In this document: piece after piece, positions 1-4,039 of the stretch | Layout: the number at the start of each line of letters is the position of its first letter | Position numbering within the stretch: position 1 is the first letter of the stretch | From: Porticoccus sp. | GTDB lineage: Bacteria > Pseudomonadota > Gammaproteobacteria > Pseudomonadales > Porticoccaceae | Assembly: GCA_023263825.1 (NCBI GenBank) | Contig: JALQUJ010000098.1 | Span: forward strand, 1 to 5,889 | Direction of reading: 5' to 3' | DNA length: 5,889 bases | Position numbers and translations under genes: made by a program | Notes under the pieces: model-generated | The model's database searches: none | What the model was told of the DNA's origin: nothing | Seen by the model: the letters and a program-made list of their open reading frames with translations, nothing else

Positions 1-146
1 ATAGTTGTGGACGTCCCTGCCCCATTAGGTCCCAACAGTGCAAAAAAATCCCCAGGCTGTACCTCAAGATCTACACCCTTAAGAGCCTCGAAACCATTAT
101 CATATTGTTTATATAAATTGCGTATTGAGAGTGCAGCTGTGGTCAT
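1..146 (-). CDS. ABC transporter ATP-binding protein, YadG-like (N-terminal fragment, continues beyond window)
   Basis: The reading frame opens at ATG 146-144 and runs off the left edge after 48 complete codons. The visible protein starts MTTAALSIRNLYKQY, then GDFFALLGPNGAG at residues 32-44. This matches the start of the nucleotide-binding subunit of ABC-2 type exporters and is close to E. coli YadG as I remember it, so the start is probably right. The family hydrolyses ATP at the cytoplasmic membrane face and works with a separate permease, usually encoded just downstream, here outside the window. The Walker A motif reads GPNGAGTST: residue 45, normally the phosphate-binding lysine, is threonine (ACG at 14-12). 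That is either a real substitution, which would be expected to impair ATP binding, or a single-base error. No good Shine-Dalgarno is seen; a GGA lies only 2 nt before the ATG. Family assignment is firm, exact orthology less so. Confidence 0.85.
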   Translation of the reverse strand, partial: MTTAALSIRNLYKQYDNGFEALKGVDLEVQPGDFFALLGPNGAGTSTT

Positions 147-310
147 ATTCCAACATTCTATTTTAGTGTAGAGAGATCAAGTTAAGCGCTATCAACAAAT
201 CCAGCAGGAAACTAAACCGCTAGTCTAAATCACTTTTACAAAACACGGGAAAACTAAATAGAGAGAAACCAGCTAAAAGCAGAGAAATAAATAAAAAAGC
301 TGTGCCATAC
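147..310. other. Intergenic region upstream of the ABC ATPase gene
   Basis: This AT-rich spacer lies between the tRNA terminator and the ABC ATPase start. The ATPase promoter should be here on the minus strand. TACACT, TAAAAT and TAGAAT hexamers occur around 150-170, but none has a well-placed -35 box, so I do not call one. No ORF, RNA gene or clear repeat was seen. Confidence 0.5.
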
Positions 311-344
311 AAAAAAAGCGCAATGCCTAAGGCATTGCGCTTTT
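311..344 (-). terminator. Rho-independent terminator of the tRNA-Glu/tRNA-Gly transcript
   Basis: A perfect stem of 14 bp (314-327 with 331-344) closes a 3-nt loop. Its core is GCGCAATGCC/GGCATTGCGC. Read on the minus strand it is followed by a run of T at 317-311, which is the usual intrinsic terminator form. It begins 4 nt after the CCA end of tRNA-Gly, so it ends the tRNA transcript and insulates the ABC ATPase gene beyond it. Confidence 0.9.
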
Positions 345-348
345 ATAT

Positions 349-424
349 TGGAGCGGGAAACCGGGTTCGAACCGGCGACCTCAACCTTGGCAAGGTTGCG
401 CTCTACCAACTGAGCTATTCCCGC
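349..424 (-). tRNA. tRNA-Gly (anticodon GCC)
   Basis: This 76-nt gene folds as a standard cloverleaf. The acceptor stem is GCGGGAA/TTCCCGC, followed by discriminator T and an encoded CCA (351-349). The anticodon GCC lies at 391-389 in the loop CTTGCCAAG, and the T arm contains GGTTCGAACC. It is very close to E. coli tRNA-Gly(GCC). It is the second gene of a two-tRNA transcript, 43 nt after tRNA-Glu, and is followed directly by the terminator. It reads GGC and GGU codons. Confidence 0.97.
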
Positions 425-467
425 ACTTTCTCTAAGCAGCTTTTTTGCAACCAAGAGTGAGTAAAAA

Positions 468-543
468 TGGCGTCCCGTAGGGGAGTCGAACCCCTGTTAC
501 CGCCGTGAAAGGGCGGTGTCCTAGGCCTCTAGACGAACGGGAC
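468..543 (-). tRNA. tRNA-Glu (anticodon TTC)
   Basis: This 76-nt gene has acceptor stem GTCCCGT/ACGGGAC, discriminator G and an encoded CCA (470-468). The anticodon TTC lies at 509-507 between CCGCCC and GGGCGG-type arms, and the T arm is GGGGTTCGACTCCCC. It is nearly identical to E. coli tRNA-Glu apart from compensated acceptor-stem changes. It is the first tRNA of the transcript, about 30 nt after the predicted start site, with tRNA-Gly following 43 nt later. Besides translation, glutamyl-tRNA is the precursor of haem through the C5 pathway in gammaproteobacteria (family knowledge). Confidence 0.97.
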
Positions 544-574
544 ACTGTGTAACAAAACGTGTTCTCATCAGAGA

Positions 575-610
575 GGCGCGCATTCTAAGAAGCAGACTCT
601 ATGCTGTCAA
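575..610 (-). promoter_or_regulatory. Sigma70 promoter with GC-rich discriminator for the tRNA-Glu/tRNA-Gly transcript
   Basis: On the minus strand there is a consensus -35 box TTGACA (610-605), a 17-nt spacer, and a -10 box TAGAAT (587-582; 5 of 6 consensus). The discriminator GCGCGCC (581-575) follows directly. A GC-rich discriminator after a near-consensus promoter is typical of stable-RNA promoters repressed by ppGpp and DksA in the stringent response. The DNA just upstream (611-665) is AT-rich and could act as an UP element. Transcription should start near 574-576, giving a leader of about 30 nt before tRNA-Glu. Confidence 0.88.
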
Positions 611-706
611 GCCTGCTCTTCAATTTATCTATAGGTAAATGCTATCTGGATATAAATATTGAGTGCCCTCATAAACAGTAAAATAGAGCGCTACCTGAAT
701 CTAGAC

Positions 707-738
707 AAAGTAAAAGGGCTATTTAGCCCTTTTACTTT
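707..738 (-). terminator. Rho-independent terminator downstream of msrB
   Basis: A 14-bp perfect stem (707-720 with 725-738) has a 4-nt ATTT loop and a GGGCT/AGCCC core. It lies 27 nt after the msrB stop codon. On the minus strand the U-rich stretch sits mostly within the descending arm (CCCTTTTACTTT), so the trailing U-tract is modest. No plus-strand gene precedes it, so msrB is the natural user. It also separates msrB from the tRNA promoter. Confidence 0.7.
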
Positions 739-764
739 TATTTAACCAGCTGTTTTTTAATCAA

Positions 765-1160
765 TTACTCTTTTTTAAATTGAAGTGAGAGTGAGTTAGT
801 ACAGTACCTCAAACCTGTAGGGTCAGGACCATCAGTAAATACATGCCCCAAGTGGCACCCACAACTCGCACAGTTTGTTTCTACTCTAATCATCCCGTGA
901 CTGGTATCGGGACATTCAGCAATAAGGTCACTACTTAATGGCTGGTAAAAGCTGGCCCAGCCTGAACCTGAATCATATTTATGCTCCGAACGAAATAATG
1001 GCTCACCACAACAACGGCACAGATACGTCCCTACTGTTTTTTTATCATAGTATTCACCGGAAAACGCAGGCTCCGTCCCTTTTTCTATACAAACTTGATA
1101 TTCCTTATCTGTCAGGCGCTCCCGCCATTCATCATTCGTTATTTTTTTATAATCAATCAT
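765..1160 (-). CDS. msrB: Peptide-methionine (R)-S-oxide reductase MsrB
   Basis: This cytoplasmic repair enzyme reduces the R epimer of methionine sulfoxide in proteins back to methionine, usually with thioredoxin as reductant. The 131 residues match the family's single-domain length. The structural zinc site is seen as two CxxC pairs, C48-x-x-C51 and C97-x-x-C100. The catalytic selenocysteine-equivalent cysteine is C120 in RYCTNS, and the HLGHVF and DGPDPTG motifs are intact. The position that carries the resolving cysteine in E. coli-type MsrB (GCGWPSF) is serine here (S66 in GSGWASF), so turnover may use another cysteine (C24, C50, C83 or C102 are extra) or direct reduction. The start is supported by AGAGG 8 nt upstream. 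The gene stands alone, with a terminator downstream, and diverges from alaA across 126 bp that carry repeats. Confidence 0.96.
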   Translation of the reverse strand: MIDYKKITNDEWRERLTDKEYQVCIEKGTEPAFSGEYYDKKTVGTYLCRCCGEPLFRSEHKYDSGSGWASFYQPLSSDLIAECPDTSHGMIRVETNCASCGCHLGHVFTDGPDPTGLRYCTNSLSLQFKKE

Positions 1161-1168
1161 GACATCAA

Positions 1169-1173
1169 CCTCT
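1169..1173 (-). promoter_or_regulatory. Shine-Dalgarno of msrB, inside a repeated element
   Basis: AGAGG on the minus strand sits 8 nt before the msrB ATG and fixes the start. An overlapping out-of-frame ATG lies 4 nt upstream of the chosen one. The Shine-Dalgarno is part of the first copy of the 18-bp direct repeat, so the repeat's sequence may be partly constrained by ribosome binding. Confidence 0.75.
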
Positions 1174-1209
1174 AACTATCCTTAGTTCTTCCCTCTAACA
1201 ATTCTTAGT
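1169..1209. repeat. Near-perfect tandem direct repeat, two 18-bp copies at 23-bp spacing
   Basis: Copy 1 is 1169-1186 and copy 2 is 1192-1209; they agree at 16 of 18 positions. Both begin CCTCTAAC and end CTTAGT. Each copy contains the dyad CTAA-N6-TTAG (1172-1185 and 1195-1208), with dyad centres 23 bp apart, about two helical turns. Twofold-symmetric half-sites repeated on one DNA face are what tandem transcription factor sites look like. No known regulator consensus is recognised, so the operator role is inference. Confidence 0.55.
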
Positions 1210-1220
1210 GATAGAGGGAA
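1189..1220. repeat. 9-bp perfect inverted repeat in the msrB/alaA control region
   Basis: TTCCCTCTA (1189-1197) and TAGAGGGAA (1212-1220) are perfect complements separated by 14 bp. The left arm overlaps the start of the second direct repeat, and the right arm ends just before the candidate -35 box of alaA. It could be an operator, or a hairpin in the msrB leader if that transcript starts upstream of 1220. There is no following U-tract, so it is not a terminator. Confidence 0.5.
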
Positions 1221-1221
1221 A

Positions 1222-1250
1222 TTGATATACAATGGACAGATTGCTAAAGC
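1222..1250 (+). promoter_or_regulatory. Candidate alaA promoter
   Basis: TTGATA (1222-1227; 5 of 6 to the -35 consensus) and TAAAGC (1245-1250; 3 of 6 to the -10) are separated by 17 nt, placing the start near 1257 and leaving a leader of about 30 nt. An alternative -10 is TATACA at 1226-1231, which has no good -35. In the first model the repeats sit just upstream of -35, where an activator would bind. The weak -10 fits an activated promoter, but this is a guess. Confidence 0.3.
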
Positions 1251-1286
1251 TAAACACAACAATAAAACCCTATTAATATCAATTTT

Positions 1287-2543
1287 ATGCAACACATTAA
1301 AAAATCAAACAAACTGGACAATGTCTGTTATGACATTCGCGGCCCAGTTCTGGATCATGCTAACCGTCTGGAAGAGGAAGGACACCGGATTCTCAAGCTA
1401 AACATAGGGAACCCGGCATCTTTTGGCCTCGAAGCACCAGACGAAATTATTCATGATGTTATCCATAATTTAGCAGAAGCTCAGGGTTACTGCCACGCGA
1501 AAGGCATTTACAGCGCACGTAAAGCCGTCATGCAGCGCTGTCAAATACAAGGTATCCCCGACGTTGAAATTGATGATATTTTCCTGGGTAATGGTGTCAG
1601 CGAACTGATCGTCATGTCGATGCAGGCATTACTGAACAACGGTGACGAAATTCTTGTCCCAGCCCCCGACTATCCCCTATGGACAGCCTCCGTCACTTTA
1701 GCGGGAGGCAAAGCTGTTCATTACCTCTGTGATGAAGCACAAGACTGGCAGCCTGACATCGAGGATATTGCAAGTAAAATAACGCCTAACACTCGTGGCA
1801 TCGTGGTTATTAACCCTAACAACCCCACAGGGGCTGTTTATAGTGAAGCCGTATTACAAAAAATCGTAGATCTGGCAAGAAAACATGACCTGATTATCTA
1901 TGCCGACGAAATTTACGATCGTATTCTCTATGATGGAACACAACATTTTCCCCTTGCTCGATTAGCAACAGATATTCTCTGTATTACCTTCAATGGGTTA
2001 TCGAAAACCTACCGGTTAGCTGGGTTTAGATCTGGCTGGATGATCGTCAGTGGGGCCAAGCATCTTGCTCAAAGCTATATTCAGGGCATTGAGATGCTTT
2101 CATCTATGCGTCTATGCGCCAATGTACCAGCTATGTACGCCATTCAAACGGCATTAGGCGGGTACCAGAGCATTAATGACTTAATTAGCCCAGAAGGAAG
2201 GTTATTACAACAGAGGGACAAAGCTTGGTCATTGCTTACCGAAATTCCTGGTGTGAGCTGTGTTAAACCAAAAGCTGCTATGTACCTTTTCCCCAAACTA
2301 GATCCAGAAGTTTATCCCATCGAAGATGATGAACAATTTGTGCTGGATCTATTATTGGAAGAAAAAATACTATTAGTTCAAGGAACAGCTTTTAACTGGC
2401 CGACCCCTGACCATTTTCGTATTGTCTTTTTACCCCGGGAAGATGATCTTGAAGAAGCCATAGGCAAACTTGCCAGCTTTCTTGAACGGTTTAGAGTTAG
2501 GAAGGGTACAGAAAAGCTGGCAAGTACAGAAGTGGCCCTGTAG
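1287..2543 (+). CDS. alaA: Alanine-synthesising aminotransferase AlaA
   Basis: This PLP-dependent class I (fold type I) aminotransferase makes alanine from pyruvate with glutamate as amino donor, in the cytoplasm. Similarity to E. coli AlaA (YfbQ), as remembered, runs from KSxKLxNVCYDIRGPVL near the start to the C-terminal region. Visible features in order: LNIGNPA at 38-44; PAPDYPLW at 125-132, with Y129; INPNNPTG at 175-182, with the cofactor-contacting N179; YADEIYD at 205-211, with D207 for the pyridine nitrogen and Y210; FNGLSKTYR, with Schiff-base K240; GFRSGW, with phosphate-binding R248; and DHFRIV, with R378 for the substrate carboxylate. The protein has 418 residues and ends about 13 later than E. 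coli AlaA. No Shine-Dalgarno precedes the ATG, but the aligned N-terminus supports this start. No terminator is seen in the 24 bp before the convergent gene. Confidence 0.95.
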   Translation: MQHIKKSNKLDNVCYDIRGPVLDHANRLEEEGHRILKLNIGNPASFGLEAPDEIIHDVIHNLAEAQGYCHAKGIYSARKAVMQRCQIQGIPDVEIDDIFLGNGVSELIVMSMQALLNNGDEILVPAPDYPLWTASVTLAGGKAVHYLCDEAQDWQPDIEDIASKITPNTRGIVVINPNNPTGAVYSEAVLQKIVDLARKHDLIIYADEIYDRILYDGTQHFPLARLATDILCITFNGLSKTYRLAGFRSGWMIVSGAKHLAQSYIQGIEMLSSMRLCANVPAMYAIQTALGGYQSINDLISPEGRLLQQRDKAWSLLTEIPGVSCVKPKAAMYLFPKLDPEVYPIEDDEQFVLDLLLEEKILLVQGTAFNWPTPDHFRIVFLPREDDLEEAIGKLASFLERFRVRKGTEKLASTEVAL

Positions 2544-2567
2544 ACAGTCAGCAATATGAAATAGCTT

Positions 2568-3692
2568 CTAACCTATGGGGTAGAGAACTTGGTCCCTATA
2601 TCCGGTAATTACAGGAATGTACCCCGATAGTGCTCTATCCAGTTGTGGGTCATTACTGTCTACCAGTAATGACCTACCATTGAGCTCTGTAATTTTGGTT
2701 TTTGTAGCTATAACAATCAGATTATCCTTTCCTACCTGACGAATCACGGCAGGTGTTAGTTGCTGATTCCCCCTACCCAACAAATGTCCCTGCCCCCCAA
2801 TGGGGGTAATTATTATTTTAGCCACACCATTGTGTTCAAGAATGGCGTTCTCTATCTGCGTTGCAGTCACATCCAATGCCAGCAACTCTCCGTTTTTAAT
2901 CAAGTCCACACCTAACAGCGAACTATTCAAGGCGAGCTCATCCATCAATCCCTTGGTTGTAGAGCCTGGGCCAACAATATAGAGGCAATCATCCTCCATA
3001 TCCTCGATTAATGTTGCGGCAATATCCTCAAGCACCAGGGACTCAACTTCCCTACCCCCGGACTTCACATGCTGCATAAACTGCCCCTCTTCGGGTACCA
3101 GTAAATCACCATAGTATCGGGCCTTAACCTTTCCCTGTCGAAAAGCCTCCTCATCGATATCCCGTACTTCCTGTGGGCGAATATCAACCAGTTCCCTTCT
3201 GACTAATTGACATACCAACTCCCCGGCTATTTCAGGAGTAATGGCATATACACCCGAATGCATTTTTACTCCCGCAGGAATACCTAACACTGGCTGATCA
3301 CCAGGTACCGAATTACAAATATTGCGAGCGGTCCCATCCCCACCCACAAACAAGATCATATCCAATCCCATAGCAGACATTTCAGTAGCTGCAGATTCTG
3401 TATCAGTAGCAGTGGTCTGTTCTGGATTAATATCACCAATTACCTGGGGCAAAAATCCACATTGCTTGGCTATTTCCTCACCCATTGGCCCAGGATAAGT
3501 CGTCAACGCCACATTGCCTGACTCTACGCCGTCATAAATTACTTTTAGTGCCCGAATAGCTCTATCAGGGGCTCGCAACTCCGCACCCCGGTTTTGAGCT
3601 TCAGCAACAATGTCTGAGCCGTCACTACCTTTCAGGGCAACAGGGCCGCCTATTCCTGCCATCGGGTTTACAATCAAGCCTAGCCGAAACAC
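2568..3692 (-). CDS. ATP-NAD kinase-family protein (COG3199/AcoX type)
   Basis: The protein of 374 residues has the NAD kinase/diacylglycerol kinase fold. It opens with LGLIVNPMAGIGG (4-16), has the nucleotide-binding signature VGGDGTARN (116-124), then GIPAGVKMHS (137-146), and later VGPGSTT (240-246) and GGQGHLLGRGNQQ (299-311). This pattern marks the predicted polyphosphate/ATP-NAD kinase group that includes AcoX of acetoin operons. It differs from housekeeping NadK, which is near 290 residues and has different motifs after GGDG. Substrate and physiological role are not shown by the sequence; no acetoin genes are nearby. It should be cytoplasmic, with no signal peptide or membrane segment. 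The start is GTG (3692-3690), with GGAG 6 nt upstream and an in-frame TAG two codons before it. It converges on alaA and diverges from a small gene 101 bp away. Confidence 0.85.
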   Translation of the reverse strand: MFRLGLIVNPMAGIGGPVALKGSDGSDIVAEAQNRGAELRAPDRAIRALKVIYDGVESGNVALTTYPGPMGEEIAKQCGFLPQVIGDINPEQTTATDTESAATEMSAMGLDMILFVGGDGTARNICNSVPGDQPVLGIPAGVKMHSGVYAITPEIAGELVCQLVRRELVDIRPQEVRDIDEEAFRQGKVKARYYGDLLVPEEGQFMQHVKSGGREVESLVLEDIAATLIEDMEDDCLYIVGPGSTTKGLMDELALNSSLLGVDLIKNGELLALDVTATQIENAILEHNGVAKIIITPIGGQGHLLGRGNQQLTPAVIRQVGKDNLIVIATKTKITELNGRSLLVDSNDPQLDRALSGYIPVITGYRDQVLYPIG

Positions 3693-3698
3693 TAACTA

Positions 3699-3702
3699 CT
3701 CC
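3699..3702 (-). promoter_or_regulatory. Shine-Dalgarno deciding the GTG start of the kinase-like gene
   Basis: GGAG on the minus strand lies 6 nt before GTG 3692-3690. An in-frame TAG overlaps this interval (3698-3696), so translation cannot start further upstream. The next residues (FRLGLIVNP) match where this family normally begins. GTG is therefore the start codon. Confidence 0.8.
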
Positions 3703-3734
3703 ACATTTTTTATACTAAAATTGTACAACTGCTT

Positions 3735-3762
3735 TTGGGTGCGAAACTAATCGTGATATGTT
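3735..3762 (+). promoter_or_regulatory. Candidate promoter of the 58-residue small gene
   Basis: TTGGGT (3735-3740) and an extended -10, TGATATGTT (TG at 3754-3755, hexamer TATGTT 3757-3762), are separated by 16 nt. Transcription would start near 3769 and leave a leader of about 25 nt. The hexamers are imperfect, so this rests mainly on the TGn extension and position. The inverted repeat at 3753-3772 overlaps the -10. Confidence 0.35.
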
Positions 3763-3772
3763 GAATTATCAC
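3753..3772. repeat. Inverted repeat GTGATA-N8-TATCAC
   Basis: GTGATA (3753-3758) and TATCAC (3767-3772) are perfect 6-bp complements across 8 bp, making a 20-bp dyad over the candidate -10 region between the divergent kinase-like and small genes. Its size and place suit a repressor site, but a 6-bp inverted repeat with free spacing can occur by chance in a region this long. Confidence 0.35.
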
Positions 3773-3793
3773 TAACAAGGCTACGAACACAGT

Positions 3794-3970
3794 ATGAACA
3801 AAGAAAAAACTAACAAACAAACCACCGATTTCCACGGTGCGGCATTAATTGATGAAGATGGCAATGAAATCCCAATCACTGAAGATATGGTACAAAATGC
3901 CTGTCATAACCTAGAAGAAGATGAGCTGGAAAAAGCCGTAAATTCAAATTCAGGGCAAAAAAAACAGTAA
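3794..3970 (+). CDS. Small acidic conserved-looking protein, 58 residues, function unknown
   Basis: The frame runs from ATG 3794 to TAA 3968-3970 and was found by reading the gap between the two flanking genes. The protein has a Lys/Thr-rich start (MNKEKTNKQ), a central GAALIDEDGNEIPITEDMV (15-33), one cysteine in NACHNLEEDELEKAV (35-49), and a polar tail ending GQKKQ. It has no signal peptide, membrane span or known catalytic motif. The central part resembles, from memory only, a family of small gammaproteobacterial proteins of unknown function typified by Pseudomonas PA1571; this was not checked. An in-frame TAA at 3773-3775 with no other start after it supports this ATG. The Shine-Dalgarno is weak (AAGG, 13 nt upstream). 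It diverges from the kinase-like gene and converges on pdxB, whose likely terminator lies in its 3' end. Confidence 0.7.
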   Translation: MNKEKTNKQTTDFHGAALIDEDGNEIPITEDMVQNACHNLEEDELEKAVNSNSGQKKQ

Positions 3971-3990
3971 TGTTCTACCAGTTCATTACT
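3957..3990 (-). terminator. Probable intrinsic terminator of the exonuclease-pdxB transcript, inside the small gene's 3' end
   Basis: On the minus strand AGTAATG (3990-3984) and CATTACT (3972-3966) can pair around an 11-nt loop, followed by G and eight T (3964-3957). It lies about 50 nt after the pdxB stop. The long U-tract is convincing; the 7-bp stem is AU-rich and weak. The U-tract is the complement of the A-run that encodes Lys-Lys near the end of the small protein. Confidence 0.5.
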
Positions 3991-4039
3991 TATTAAACTA
4001 TTTTCCCTTCGCACATTTTCTTTTATACACCCATTTTCT

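Noticed and set aside
254..454. Minus-strand 66-residue frame containing GIAQLVERNLAKVEVAGSN
   Set aside because: It is the tRNA-Gly gene and its terminator read as codons, a familiar false ORF produced by tRNA genes; the frame also begins in the inter-tRNA spacer.
938..1162. Plus-strand 74-residue frame opposite msrB
   Set aside because: It is wholly antisense to a well-conserved gene, and its product has no recognisable motif.
2544..2567. Shared terminator between convergent alaA and the kinase-like gene
   Set aside because: No stem-loop can be seen in the 24-bp gap on either strand; the transcripts probably overlap or end by Rho.
2800..2982. Plus-strand 60-residue frame opposite the kinase-like gene
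   Set aside because: It is a shadow of the conserved minus-strand coding sequence, with no ribosome-binding site or similarity.
3721..3728. TTGTACAA 8-bp palindrome
   Set aside because: It is too short to support as an operator, does not extend outward, and no second copy was seen nearby.
3966..3990. Terminator for the small gene on the plus strand
   Set aside because: The hairpin is followed on the plus strand by TATTAAACTATTTTCCC without a clean T-run, and it overlaps the stop codon; the minus-strand reading with T8 is far better.
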